Shown: positions 42,226-51,691, counted from the stretch's first letter. The stretch is DNA of 64,000 bases from Bryobacteraceae bacterium (GCA_030041495.1 JASHNT010000015.1:1-64000), one strand, 5' to 3'. The notes: generated by a model not told the origin, from the letters alone. A program made the numbers and translations.

Positions 42226-42980
42226 ATGCGGAACACCGAAATCGCTGGCCGCTTGGAAGAGGTCGCGTGACTCCTCGAAATCCAGGGCGTCAACCGGTTT
42301 CGCGTTCAGGCTTACCGCCACGCGGCAGCCGAAGTCCGCCGGCTGGCCAAGCCTCTAGGCGAATTCTAGCGCGAGCAGGGCGAGGAGGGTTTGCGCGCGG
42401 TCACCGGCGTCGGCGAGCGCCTGGGCACGGCTCTACGGCTCTTGATCCCTAGTGGACACCTGCCCATGCTGGAACGCTTGCGTGGTGAACTGACCCCGTT
42501 GCGCTGCTGGAGTCGGTTCCCGGCATCGGCCGCGCGCTTGCCGAGCGCCTGCACGGGGAACTCGGCATCGATTCACTGGAGGATCTGGAAGCCTCCGCGC
42601 ACGTCCACTCCGCCGATGAACCTCCCGTCGAGGAGCTGCTCGACGTCGATCGCGAATATCGCGAAAAAGCCGCCGCCAGCCAGCTTCACACCATCGCTCC
42701 ACGGCGCTTCAATCCCTCCGGCAAGGCTTGGCTCCCGATTCTCCATACGCATCGCGGCCTTCGCGACTACACCGCGCTCTTTTCCAACAGCGCGTACGCG
42801 CACAAAGCCGGCCGCACGCGCGATTGGGTGGTGCTGTACTACGACAGCGGCCTCGAAGAACGGCAGTCCACCGTGGTCACCGCGCAGCGCGGTCCGCTCG
42901 AAAGGAAACCCATCGTCCGCGGCCGGGAAGAGGAATGCGAGCGGCTCGACCACAGCGATACCCTGCCCTTTCTTGCATAA
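42226..42980 (+). pseudogene. Helix-hairpin-helix domain protein with stops and frameshift
   Basis: Reads MRNTEIAGRLEEVA, stop TGA (42268-42270), LLEIQGVNRFRVQAYRHAAA, stop TAG (42367-42369), then EGLRAVTGVGERLGTALRLL and LPMLERLRGEL. A frameshift near 42495 follows, then ALLESVPGIGRALAERLHGE, and after a short deletion VEELLDVDREYREKAAASQL, HTIAPRRFNPSGKAWLPILH and DYTALFSNSAYAHKAGRTRD to TAA 42978. This is a DNA-binding HhH protein related to the PolX N-terminus, found beside hydrolases of the preceding type. With two stops, a frameshift and a deletion it is a pseudogene. Confidence 0.8.
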
Positions 42981-43011
42981 CGCCTCACTGTGTGAGAGAT
43001 TGGGGATCGCT

Positions 43012-44889
43012 ATGAAACGGAACCTCGACGTGTTTGCGTGTGCCGCGGCTTTGTGCGTCGCCCTGGGGCTCGGATGGGTGAGCGTGGGGCACGCGCAGGC
43101 CCCTCCGGCGCAGGCAAAAGGCCAAGGCAAAGCGAAAGGAGGGGGCGGTCCCCTCGGAATGGAAAATGGTCTTACCTTTTTCCAAACCCGCTGCATGAGC
43201 TGCCACAAGGAGAACGATTCCTCCAAAGCTCCCAGCGCGCGCCGCATCCGCCAGATGACTCCCGAGCAGATCTACGCCGTGGTCTCCAAGCCCGATCGTC
43301 CCGAGCACGATCAAGGTCTCACCGATCCGCAAAAGCGCCGCATGTCCGAATTCATGGGCGGCTATCGCCAGATTGGCAGCGTCGAAGCCGGCGATCCGAA
43401 AAACTTCCCCAACCATTGCCCGGCGAATCCTCCTCTGACCGACCCCTACGCCGGAGCCTTCTGGAGCGGCTGGGGCGCGGATATCGAAAATACTCGCCTG
43501 CAGCGCACGGAAGCCGCCGGCATCACCAAGGCCGACGTTCCCAAGCTCAAGCTGAAGTGGGCCTTCGGATTCCCGCTCGGCATCAGCGCGTACAGCCAGC
43601 CCGCGGTCGCCTCCGGCCGCGTCTTCGTCGGAACCGATATCGGCTGGGTCTATTCGCTGGATGCCAAGACCGGCTGCCTCTATTGGGGCTATGAAACCGG
43701 CGTCACGGTTCGTCCGGCCATCAGCATCGGCCCCGTCAGCGGCCAGGGGAATTCGAAATACGCCATCTTCTTCGGAGACGCTAAGGCCAACGTTTACGCC
43801 GTCGATGCGCAGAATGGCAAGCTGCTGTGGAAGAAAAAAGTCGACGATTTCTTCCTGGCGCGCATCACCGCCGCGCCCAAGCTGTACAATGGCCGCCTCT
43901 ACGTCCCCGTTTCCTCTTCCGAGGAATGGCAGAGCGGCAACCCGGATTACGAGTGCTGCACTTCGCGCGGCAGCGTGGTCGCCCTCGACGCCTCCAACGG
44001 CGAACAGATCTGGAAGACCTACACCATGGACACTCCCAAGCCGACGCAGAAGAACGACAACGGAGTGCAGCTCTACGCGCCCGCCGGAGGGTCGGTGTGG
44101 AATTCGCCCACCGTCGATCCCGTTCGCCACGCGATTTACTTTGGCAGCGGCGACACGCAGACCGAGCCCGCACAGCCCCTCGGTGACTCCATCGTTGCTG
44201 TCGATATGGACTCCGGAAAAGTTCTGTGGCACTACCAGGCGCAGGAAAATGACGCCTTCATGGGTGGCTGCGTGGGTCCCAACAAGAGCAAAGCTTGCCC
44301 GGAGAAGATGGGCCCTGACGCCGACATCGGCAACTCGCCCATCCTGAGCACCCTTCCCGGCGGCCGCCGCGTGCTGATCGCCGGAACCAAGGGCGGCGAA
44401 GTCTTCGCGCTCGATCCGGATAACAACGGCAAGCTACTGTGGCGCGTCTCCTCCAATCCTGGCGGAGGCGGACGCGGAGGCATCGTGTGGGGCGGTACAG
44501 CCGATCACGAAGACGTTTACTACGGCCTTGGCAGCGGCGGCATGGCCGCCCTCAAGATGGCGAGCGGCGAGCGAGCCTGGTTCGCTCCCGTCAACTCTCC
44601 CGGCACCCGAGCCAACAACAACGCCGCCGCAACCATGATCCCCGGCGTGGTCTTCGTCGCCGGCTCCGACGGCAAGCTCCATGCGTTGTCGGCCACTGAC
44701 GGCGCGGCTCTGTGGGAATTCGACACCAACAAGAGCTTCGACACGGTCAACAAGGTCGCCGACGCGCACGGCGGAGCGATTTCGTCGGTCGGCCCGGTGA
44801 TCGCGGGAGGGATGGTCTACATCGGCTCCGGCTACGGAGTCGGCGGCGGACCCTTCGGAAATGTGCTGCTGGCATTTGCCCCGGAGTAG
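43012..44889 (+). CDS. Exported cytochrome c - PQQ dehydrogenase (PVA dehydrogenase-like), 625 aa
   Basis: A signal peptide (about 1-29, ending GHAQA) is followed by a cytochrome c domain with CMSCH (Cys61, Cys64, His65) and a later Met axial ligand region (RMSEFMGGY). An eight-bladed PQQ beta-propeller begins at about 140: FWSGWGADIENTRLQRTEAA, VGTDIGWVYSLDAKTGCLYW, VYAVDAQNGKLLWKKKVDDF, WNSPTVDPVRHAIYFGSGDT, VFALDPDNNGKLLWRVSSNP. The pattern resembles polyvinyl-alcohol dehydrogenase (cytochrome), which oxidises alcohols in the periplasm. ATG 43012 is chosen over upstream in-frame codons, which belong to the pseudogene region. Confidence 0.85.
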   Translation: MKRNLDVFACAAALCVALGLGWVSVGHAQAPPAQAKGQGKAKGGGGPLGMENGLTFFQTRCMSCHKENDSSKAPSARRIRQMTPEQIYAVVSKPDRPEHDQGLTDPQKRRMSEFMGGYRQIGSVEAGDPKNFPNHCPANPPLTDPYAGAFWSGWGADIENTRLQRTEAAGITKADVPKLKLKWAFGFPLGISAYSQPAVASGRVFVGTDIGWVYSLDAKTGCLYWGYETGVTVRPAISIGPVSGQGNSKYAIFFGDAKANVYAVDAQNGKLLWKKKVDDFFLARITAAPKLYNGRLYVPVSSSEEWQSGNPDYECCTSRGSVVALDASNGEQIWKTYTMDTPKPTQKNDNGVQLYAPAGGSVWNSPTVDPVRHAIYFGSGDTQTEPAQPLGDSIVAVDMDSGKVLWHYQAQENDAFMGGCVGPNKSKACPEKMGPDADIGNSPILSTLPGGRRVLIAGTKGGEVFALDPDNNGKLLWRVSSNPGGGGRGGIVWGGTADHEDVYYGLGSGGMAALKMASGERAWFAPVNSPGTRANNNAAATMIPGVVFVAGSDGKLHALSATDGAALWEFDTNKSFDTVNKVADAHGGAISSVGPVIAGGMVYIGSGYGVGGGPFGNVLLAFAPE

Positions 44890-45193
44890 GCGTGGCGGAG
44901 AGACCCAAATCTTCACGCCTAGCGCTCAATCGCGCAGACGAAACTGCACATCTGCTGCGGCCGGCAAGGAACGCGGAACGCCTCCTCCGTTCCCTCCGGC
45001 GTGCTCAAAGACGGCGCGGGGTCCCGCAAGCATTGGCACAGTTACGCGAGGATTTAGGGGTTTTGCCGAAAGCGAACTGACGATGGTCCTTTCGGCCAAG
45101 AGCTGGCGATGAAGTGGTTCACCCTTTGCTCCCACAGAGACCTTCGCGACCACGGTCCCGCCGAGCCACAGTCCCCGGGAGAGCACGGCGCTT
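44890..45193. other. 304-base stretch without a convincing gene
   Basis: Between the PQQ dehydrogenase and the gluconate dehydrogenase subunit lies a region without a clear gene. A minus-strand frame from GTG 45186 to 44926 (86 codons, VLSRGLWLGGTVVAKVSVGA...) would follow the upstream gene by 8 bases. It has no recognisable domain and no good ribosome binding site, so I leave it unassigned. I see no terminator or repeat here. Confidence 0.4.
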
Positions 45194-45862
45194 TCAGTCT
45201 TTCTCGTCTTCCCAGCCGGTCACCGCTCGTCCGGTGATCTGCGCCAGGCTCATCGGCTTGCGGCGGAACTCTTCCCCGTAGTTCTTGTCGATCTCCTCGC
45301 GGTAACTCATCAGCGGCCCCGGATACCCGATCAACTGCCAGCCCGCCATCCCGGCATTGCCGCCATGCATCGGATCGCTGAACATCCCTTCCAGCGTATG
45401 CTGCCGCAGCAGCTTGAAAAAATTCGACGATTGAATCGAGCGCAGCTTCTGATCCTGCCCGGCCGGCTTCAGCTCCGCAAAGTCCGCCAGGCCCGCAACA
45501 CCCGCGCGATAAATCTCTCGGGGATTCTCCTTGCCCTGATAGCCGTACTCCGGACCCGCTTGGACAAACGGCGCCTTGGTGTAGCGATACTTATCGCGGC
45601 CATACGGCCCGGCGAGCTGCCGGTCGATGTAAATCACCACTCCGGCTTCGGTCGCGCCGGGACCCGAAGCGTCACTGGGGAAAATGCGCTCTGCCGCGGC
45701 CTCCACCACGCGAGCCTCCGCCGCGGTGAAGAATCGCAGCGCCACTTTGATCTCGCCGCTGGAGGCCTGCGCCCGCAGCTTCTCGGACTCTCCGGTCAAG
45801 GTGTAGAGCAGCACTCCGCCCAGGCTCGCCGCTGGAAGTGTGATGAATTCGCGCCGTTTCAT
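45194..45862 (-). CDS. Gluconate 2-dehydrogenase subunit 3-like protein, 222 aa
   Basis: A twin-arginine-like signal (MKRREFITLPAASLGGVLLY) is followed by VALRFFTAAEARVVEAAAER, IFPSDASGPGATEAGVVIYI and DRQLAGPYGRDKYRY, the pattern of gluconate dehydrogenase gamma subunits. It helps export and stabilise its GMC partner, which is encoded just upstream (26-base gap). The ATG at 45862 has a GAAGGA site; ATG 45877 is an alternative. No cytochrome c subunit gene is adjacent. Confidence 0.85.
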   Translation of the reverse strand: MKRREFITLPAASLGGVLLYTLTGESEKLRAQASSGEIKVALRFFTAAEARVVEAAAERIFPSDASGPGATEAGVVIYIDRQLAGPYGRDKYRYTKAPFVQAGPEYGYQGKENPREIYRAGVAGLADFAELKPAGQDQKLRSIQSSNFFKLLRQHTLEGMFSDPMHGGNAGMAGWQLIGYPGPLMSYREEIDKNYGEEFRRKPMSLAQITGRAVTGWEDEKD

Positions 45863-45888
45863 GCCGTCCTTCTTCATGCTGTCTTTAT

Positions 45889-47640
45889 TCAAGCTAACGC
45901 CCCCGGCTTCTTGATGTAGCGATCCACCAGCGCATCCGCGCAGCGCAATGTCAACGCCAGAATCGTCAGAGTCGGATTGCCCGATCCATTCTGCGGAAAC
46001 GCGGAAGCTCCGGCGATCCACAAATTCGGCATCTGCCAGTGCTGCAACCACGGGTTCACCACGCTGCGCTCCGGCGAAGCGCCCATGATCGCGCCGCCGT
46101 TGACGTGCGTGCTCTGGTAAGAGGTCACCGTGTAGCGCTCCAGTTGCCGCGAATTCGAAGTTGCCGCGCGGGCCCCCATCGCTTTGGCGATCTTCTGATG
46201 CACTCCAGTCAGCATCGCGCCTTGCGCACGCTCATGCTCGGTCCAATCCAGAGTCATGCGCGTCAGCGGGTCGCCGTATTTGTCGGTATACGCCGGGTCG
46301 AGATCCAGAAAATTCTGCCGGTACGCCAGGTGCTCGGCTTCGGTCGAAATCGATGCCGTCCGGTCGTGCCAGCGCAGAGCCGCCTTCTTGAACTCCGCTC
46401 CCCACTCTTGCTCCACTTCGCCGGGGGGAATCGCTCCGAACGACGCGATCGGACCCTCGCCGGTGCTCATCAACCGGATGTTGCCTCCGCGCAGCACGCC
46501 CGGATACGCGTCCAAACCCTCCTTGCCGTCCAGATCGCTGATGCCGGTCCCGAGTCCTCCCGCGCCCATGAACGAGTTCATCGGCTTGTCCAGAAACATG
46601 CGCGTCGATTGCGAAACCTGGTGCGTGAGATTGCGCCCGACGGTTCCTTTGCCCGTCGCCGGGTCGTACGGCTCGCCGAGTTTCGATAGCAGCAGCAGCC
46701 GCGAATTGTTCAGCGTCCACGACGCCAGAATGACGATCGAGGCCGGCTGGTGAATCTCTTCGCCCGAAGTGTCCAGGTAACTCAGTCCCTCGGCTTTACC
46801 ATCGCGATGTAGCACCCTGCGCACGCTGCACCCTGTGCGCAGGGTGAAGTTTTTGCGCTTCTGAAGCAGAGGCATCAGCAGGTTGGTCGGCTGCGCCTTC
46901 GCGCCGATCATGCATCCGTAGCGCACACAGTAACCGCAATATTGGCAGCCGCTGCGCGCGATGCCGTCGGGATTGGTGTAGTTCCGGCTCAATGTCGCCG
47001 TCGGAACCGGATAGGGATGATAACCCAAGTCGCGCACCGCTTTTTCAAACAGCGTGGTCGCGTAAGTGCGCTTGTGCGGAGGATTGGGATACTCGTGCGA
47101 GCGCGGCCCTTCGAAAACATTCCCGCCGTCGATCTGTTTACCTTCGAGATTCCCCGCCTTGCCGCCGACGCCGATCATCTGCTCGGCGCGCCAATAATAC
47201 GGCTCGAATTCCTGATACGAAAACCCCCAATCCTGCACCGCGACATTTTCGGGCACTTTTGTTCCGAACTTTTCGCGCAGGAATGACGCCAGACGGAACT
47301 GCTCCGGGTAAAAACGATAGGAGATCCCGGCCCAATGCTCGCCCGCCCCGCCGACGCCCGTTCCCGGATTGAATGACCCGTACTGCCGGATCGGCACTGC
47401 GCTGTCGCGCATCGAATGCCGGTGCGTTGCCGTTTCCTCCGAAAGATTCTGCATCATCCGGTAGCGCACCGAATAATCCAGCTCATCCATCCCTGTCGCG
47501 TAATCGGCGAGCTTGCGGGGCTTGCCTCGCTCCAGCACCACCACGGAAAGCGGCGTGCGGCTCGCGATTTCCTTCGCCAGCGTCAGGCCAACGAATCCCC
47601 CTCCGGCGATCACCACATCCACGGGTTTCAACTGCTGCAT
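45889..47640 (-). CDS. GMC-family oxidoreductase, 583 aa
   Basis: Starts MQQLKPVDVVIAGGGFVGLT with the FAD-binding GxGxxG-like motif (GGGFVG, 13-18). It has GGAGEHWAGISYRFYPEQF, a cluster-like CQYCGYCVRYGC near 240, and near the end STHVNGGAIMGASPERSVVN and ASAFPQNGSGNPTLTILAL, which supply the active-site His/Asn. With subunit 3 it would form a gluconate-dehydrogenase-type enzyme, exported by a hitchhiker route since this protein has no signal peptide of its own. It is divergent from the secreted protein at 47704. Confidence 0.85.
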   Translation of the reverse strand: MQQLKPVDVVIAGGGFVGLTLAKEIASRTPLSVVVLERGKPRKLADYATGMDELDYSVRYRMMQNLSEETATHRHSMRDSAVPIRQYGSFNPGTGVGGAGEHWAGISYRFYPEQFRLASFLREKFGTKVPENVAVQDWGFSYQEFEPYYWRAEQMIGVGGKAGNLEGKQIDGGNVFEGPRSHEYPNPPHKRTYATTLFEKAVRDLGYHPYPVPTATLSRNYTNPDGIARSGCQYCGYCVRYGCMIGAKAQPTNLLMPLLQKRKNFTLRTGCSVRRVLHRDGKAEGLSYLDTSGEEIHQPASIVILASWTLNNSRLLLLSKLGEPYDPATGKGTVGRNLTHQVSQSTRMFLDKPMNSFMGAGGLGTGISDLDGKEGLDAYPGVLRGGNIRLMSTGEGPIASFGAIPPGEVEQEWGAEFKKAALRWHDRTASISTEAEHLAYRQNFLDLDPAYTDKYGDPLTRMTLDWTEHERAQGAMLTGVHQKIAKAMGARAATSNSRQLERYTVTSYQSTHVNGGAIMGASPERSVVNPWLQHWQMPNLWIAGASAFPQNGSGNPTLTILALTLRCADALVDRYIKKPGALA

Positions 47641-47703
47641 GACGGGCAGTATACATGAATCCAAAGTTACTGTTCGTTGTATACTGCACGGTGAAGGAAG
47701 AAA

Positions 47704-48588
47704 ATGAATCTGAGTAAAGCAGCAGCCGCCACGTTCGCGCTTCTGGCTACGGCGGCGATGTTCGGGCAAGCTCCTGCGCCGCAAGGCAGAGGCGGCGGAG
47801 GCCGCGGCCGGGGCGCCAACGCCGAGCCCCCCAAGCCCGGACCGTTTCCGCGCCTGGCAGACGGCAAGCCCGACCTTCAGGGCATCTGGAACGCGGGTAA
47901 CTTCGCCGCTGCTGATGATATCGAGGATCACGTCCAGGACCGCTTCCAGATTCGCGGCGGCAAGGGTATCATCATCGATCCTCCCGGCGGGAAAATCCCC
48001 TACCAGGATTGGGCGCTGAAAAAGAAGCAGGACCTGTTCGCGCATCACATGTATGAGGACCCAGAGGCCCACTGCACTCTCTCCGGCGTTCCGCGCCAGA
48101 TGTACGCTCCTTTCGGATTCCAGATTTTTCAGCCCAAGGGTTACGTGGTGATCTTTTTTGAAGCTTTCCACGCCTTCCGCATTATTCCGCTCGACGGCTC
48201 CCCGCATCCGCCTGACTCAATCAAGATGTACGAAGGCGATTCGCGCGGACACTGGGAAGGCGACACGCTGGTGGTCGACGTGACCAATCAGAACGATTCG
48301 ACCTGGTTCGACATGGCCGGCAACTTTCATAGCGACCAGATCCACGTGGTGGAGCGCATCACTCCCATCAACGCCGATGCCCTCGACTACAAGGCCGTCA
48401 TCACCGATCCCAAGGTCTATACGCGCCCGTTCACCATCGGGTTCAACATCAATCGCAACAAGCGCCCCGGGTATGAGTTGATGGAATTTGCCTGCGTCGA
48501 AGGCGAGCAGGATTTGCAGCACTACACTGCCGGCGAGGGCGGCGACAAACCGAACTCGACGCCCGCTAAGCCGAGCACCACCAAGTAA
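47704..48588 (+). CDS. Secreted protein of unknown function, 294 aa
   Basis: A signal peptide (MNLSKAAAATFALLATAAMF, GQA) is followed by a short glycine/arginine-rich linker (GRGGGGRGRGAN). The body has LADGKPDLQGIWNAGNF, EAHCTLSGVPRQMYAPFGFQ, HPPDSIKMYEGDSRGHWEGD and TLVVDVTNQNDSTWFDMAGN. It belongs to the same exported family as 22582-23451 by the GHWEGDTLVVDV core. The stop and the amidohydrolase start overlap (TAATG), so they are made together and may act on one compound; this is inferred. Confidence 0.75.
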   Translation: MNLSKAAAATFALLATAAMFGQAPAPQGRGGGGRGRGANAEPPKPGPFPRLADGKPDLQGIWNAGNFAAADDIEDHVQDRFQIRGGKGIIIDPPGGKIPYQDWALKKKQDLFAHHMYEDPEAHCTLSGVPRQMYAPFGFQIFQPKGYVVIFFEAFHAFRIIPLDGSPHPPDSIKMYEGDSRGHWEGDTLVVDVTNQNDSTWFDMAGNFHSDQIHVVERITPINADALDYKAVITDPKVYTRPFTIGFNINRNKRPGYELMEFACVEGEQDLQHYTAGEGGDKPNSTPAKPSTTK

Positions 48589-49892
48589 TGATTCGCCGCC
48601 TAGCCACGCTCGCGTTCTTCGTCGCGGCCTACGCCTCCGCCGCGACCATCTATGAAGGCGCACGGCTCATCACGGGCGACGGCAGCACTCCCATCGAAAA
48701 CTCGGCCTTCGTCGTCGATAACAACCGCATCACCGCAGTCGGCCGCAAGGGCCAAGTCAAAGCCCCCGCCGGAGCCACGCACGTCGATCTCACCGGCAAG
48801 ACTGTGATCCCCGCCTTGCTCGATGGCCACACCCATTTGGGCTGGGCCATCCTGAGCAACGGGCGCATGGATAAGGACACGTACTCGAAGGAAAATCTTA
48901 TCGACCATCTCCAGCGCCTCGCCTACTACGGCGTCGCCGCGAGCTTCAACATGGGCATCGATCCCGGTGATGCCATCTATCAGGTCCGCGCCAATCCGGT
49001 GCCCGGCGCGGCGTTGATTCGCACCGCTGGACGCGGCATGGCCATGCCCAACGCGGGGCCGGGGCGCGACATCTGGAGGCCTGTTGTCTATGGAGTCTCG
49101 ACCGAAGCCGAAGCGCGGCGCGATGTCGACGAATTAGCTGCGAAAAAGGCCGACGTCGTCAAAATCTGGGTAGACGATCGCAACGGCACCGTTCCCAAGC
49201 TGAAGCCGGAGCTTTATCGCGCCATCATCGACGAAGCGCATAAGCACAACCTGCGCGTGGTCGCTCACATTTACTATCTTTCTGACGGCAAGGACCTGCT
49301 CCGCTCCGGCATCGACGGATTCATGCATCTGGTCCGCGATCGTGATGTAGACGATGAGATGATCCAGCTCCTCAAGCAGCATCCCAACGTGTTCGTCACG
49401 CCATGCCTTCCAGACAAAGGCTCCAGTGAATCGGACTTCGCTCTGATGAGCGAGACTCTTCCGCCCGCGGAAGTCCAGCGCCTGCGCAAAGCGCAAGACG
49501 CCGAAACACCCGAAGCCCGGAAAAAGGATCGTGATTTCTTCGATCTGCAAGCCCGTAATCTGGCCAAGTACAACGCCGCCGGTGTCAAAATCGCGCTCGG
49601 CACCGATTCCAGCACCACTGTGGGTTGGGACGTGCATCAGGAACTCGCCGACATGGTCGCCGCCGGAGGATTGACGCCGATGCAGGCCATCGTGGCCGCC
49701 ACGAAAACCGCCGCGGCGTTCATGAAGCTAGACCGGCTCGGGACCATCGCACCGGGCAAGAGCGCGGATTTCGTGGTCCTCGACGCGAATCCTCTCGATA
49801 ACATCGCCAACACGCGCCGCATCTCGAAAGTCGTGATTCGCGGAGCGGAGATCGACCGCGCCACCCTGAGCGCCAAGTGGACTAAGCAGTAG
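48588..49892 (+). CDS. Exported amidohydrolase, 434 aa
   Basis: A signal peptide (MIRRLATLAFFVAAYASAA) precedes a metal-dependent amidohydrolase: VIPALLDGHTHLGW gives the first His pair (HTHL, about 82-85), DVVKIWVDDRN the carboxylated-lysine region, VVAHIYYLSDG and GFMHLVRD further His ligands, and ALGTDSSTTVGWDVHQEL the catalytic Asp. APGKSADFVVLDANP is the closing motif. Similar enzymes include imidazolonepropionase/prolidase-like hydrolases; the substrate is unknown. It is translationally coupled to the gene upstream. Confidence 0.88.
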   Translation: MIRRLATLAFFVAAYASAATIYEGARLITGDGSTPIENSAFVVDNNRITAVGRKGQVKAPAGATHVDLTGKTVIPALLDGHTHLGWAILSNGRMDKDTYSKENLIDHLQRLAYYGVAASFNMGIDPGDAIYQVRANPVPGAALIRTAGRGMAMPNAGPGRDIWRPVVYGVSTEAEARRDVDELAAKKADVVKIWVDDRNGTVPKLKPELYRAIIDEAHKHNLRVVAHIYYLSDGKDLLRSGIDGFMHLVRDRDVDDEMIQLLKQHPNVFVTPCLPDKGSSESDFALMSETLPPAEVQRLRKAQDAETPEARKKDRDFFDLQARNLAKYNAAGVKIALGTDSSTTVGWDVHQELADMVAAGGLTPMQAIVAATKTAAAFMKLDRLGTIAPGKSADFVVLDANPLDNIANTRRISKVVIRGAEIDRATLSAKWTKQ

Positions 49893-49913
49893 CATCACAA
49901 AAGCCGTAAGATT

Positions 49914-50582
49914 TTGCGAATCTTCAAAGCTTGCCTGAAACTCGGCCTCTCGCTACTCGCGGCCCTTTACATTTTCTGGATCGGCTCGCTCATCGCTTTG
50001 CGCTACGCAAATCCGCCCACCACGGGCGTGCAGATCCAGCGCCGCATCGAAGCCGAGCTCAAGCACAAGCATTACCGGAAGCGAATCGAGTTCGTGCCGC
50101 TCAATAGGATTTCGCCGAATCTACAGCACGCCGCCATCGCCTCCGAAGATGGCCATTTCTATATCCACCACGGCATCGATTGGGGCCAAGTGGAACAGGT
50201 CGCCGAAGAAAGCCGCGCCACCGGCAAGATCCGCCGTGGAGCTTCCACCATCACGCAACAATTGGTCAAGAATCTGTTTTTCACCACCCATCGCAACCCC
50301 GTGCGCAAAGCCTTCGAATACACGCTCGCGCCGCTCGCCGATTGGATCCTCGGCAAGCGCCGGATTCTGGAGCTGTATCTGAACGAGATCGAATGGGGAC
50401 CCGGCGTCTACGGCGCGGAAGCTGCCTCTGAGTTCTACTATCACATCCCCGCTTCGCAACTCGACCGCGAACAAGCCGCTCGCCTGGCCGCCTGCATTCC
50501 CTATCCTCTCGGGCGCAAGCCTGCGTGGATGAACGATTTCAGCGTCAACATTATGGCGCGCATGCAGCAGCACGGCTGGTGA
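49914..50582 (+). CDS. mtgA: Monofunctional peptidoglycan transglycosylase, 222 aa
   Basis: One N-terminal membrane anchor (about 10-30) is followed by a GT51 domain with the catalytic Glu78 in AAIASEDGHFYIHHGID, the second motif RRGASTITQQLVKNLFF, the third RKAFEYTLAPLADWILGKRR and the fourth ILELYLNEIEWGPGVYGAEA. It polymerises lipid II into glycan strands in the periplasm. The start is a TTG at 49914, 21 bases after the preceding stop. The length is normal for MtgA. Confidence 0.93.
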   Translation: MRIFKACLKLGLSLLAALYIFWIGSLIALRYANPPTTGVQIQRRIEAELKHKHYRKRIEFVPLNRISPNLQHAAIASEDGHFYIHHGIDWGQVEQVAEESRATGKIRRGASTITQQLVKNLFFTTHRNPVRKAFEYTLAPLADWILGKRRILELYLNEIEWGPGVYGAEAASEFYYHIPASQLDREQAARLAACIPYPLGRKPAWMNDFSVNIMARMQQHGW

Positions 50583-50635
50583 CCGGTCTGGTTTGATGCG
50601 CCCCCGCGGCCGATATTAAACTTAAGAGAAACGGG

Positions 50636-51691
50636 ATGAGCATTGCCCGAGCCACATCCAACGTAGAACTGGCCAGCCAGTTCCAGCAAGCCGATCTCGC
50701 AGCCCGCCGCCTGGTCGCCGATCTCCATTCGCCCAGGCCCCGAATCTTCTGGACCGATCTTGCGTTGAGCGCCGGCATCGGCTGGGCAGCCTTCGCGGTT
50801 GCGTTTTTTGCGCGCCCCTTTTCGCCCGCGATGCTGGCCGCCTGCGCCGTCTCGATTCTCGCCCTGTACCGCGGCCTGTGCTTCCTGCATGAAATCACGC
50901 ATCTCAAGCAGAGCGCTCTGCGCGGCTTTGAAACCGCCTGGAACCTGGTTCTCGGAGTGCCGATGCTGATGCCGTCGCTGGTCTACGTGGGCGTGCATCA
51001 AAATCACCACAAGCTTTCGACTTACGGAACCACACAGGACCCCGAATATCTTCCCTTCGCCGGCAAGCGCCTGATGATCACGCTATTCGCGTTGGAAAGT
51101 CTGCTGGTCCCAGTCCTGTTCGCTGTACGGTTCATCGTTCTGGCTCCGCTCAGTTTGGTGATTCCTAAGCTGCGTCGCTGGCTCGCGGTACACGCTTCCG
51201 CCTTGTGCCTGAATTCGAAATACCGCCGCGAAATCAATCATGCCTTGCTGCGAAAAATGGTCCGCTGGGAAGCCGGAACTCTGGCCGCGTGGGCCTCGCT
51301 GATCGCCCTGGCCATGCTGCACATCCTCCCCTGGCGCTTATTTGCTCTGTGGGCCGCTATCACCGCGCTCGTCAGCTTCGTTAACACCATGCGAACTCTC
51401 GGCGCGCATCGCTACGCGAGCGATGGCCGGCCTCTCGACCGCGAAGGCCAGCTTGCCGATTCTATCGATACTCCGGGCGCCTTTTGGACCGAACTGTGGG
51501 CGCCGGTCGGCCTTCGTTACCACGCGCTGCATCATTATTTTCCCGGCATTCCATATCACAATCTGAAGCCTGCCTACCGGCGCTTGATCCAAGCCCTTTC
51601 GCAAGATTCGCGTTACGGTCAATCCACCAGCCCAAGCCTACCCACCTCGCTGAGTATTCTTTACCAGGGCAGCCGGACCGAAAAACGGTAA
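50636..51691 (+). CDS. Membrane fatty acid desaturase, 351 aa
   Basis: Hydrophobic helices at about 43-75, 95-112, 140-170 and 205-240 carry three histidine boxes: HEITH (85-89), VGVHQNHHKL near 118-126 and YHALHHYFPGIPYHNL near 300. These bind a di-iron centre that inserts a double bond or a hydroxyl group into acyl chains with O2. Box spacing fits the acyl-lipid desaturase family; the exact substrate is unknown. The start is ATG 50636 with no strong ribosome binding site (GGG 4-6 bases upstream). Confidence 0.88.
   Translation: MSIARATSNVELASQFQQADLAARRLVADLHSPRPRIFWTDLALSAGIGWAAFAVAFFARPFSPAMLAACAVSILALYRGLCFLHEITHLKQSALRGFETAWNLVLGVPMLMPSLVYVGVHQNHHKLSTYGTTQDPEYLPFAGKRLMITLFALESLLVPVLFAVRFIVLAPLSLVIPKLRRWLAVHASALCLNSKYRREINHALLRKMVRWEAGTLAAWASLIALAMLHILPWRLFALWAAITALVSFVNTMRTLGAHRYASDGRPLDREGQLADSIDTPGAFWTELWAPVGLRYHALHHYFPGIPYHNLKPAYRRLIQALSQDSRYGQSTSPSLPTSLSILYQGSRTEKR

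Noticed and set aside
42391-43011. In-frame extension upstream of the PQQ dehydrogenase (207 extra codons)
   Set aside because: This stretch is the out-of-frame shadow of the HhH pseudogene, and the real protein starts with a signal peptide at 43012.
44926-45186. 86-codon minus-strand frame in the 300-base gap
   Set aside because: It has no family, no clear ribosome binding site and a GTG start only. I described the region as unassigned rather than call a gene.
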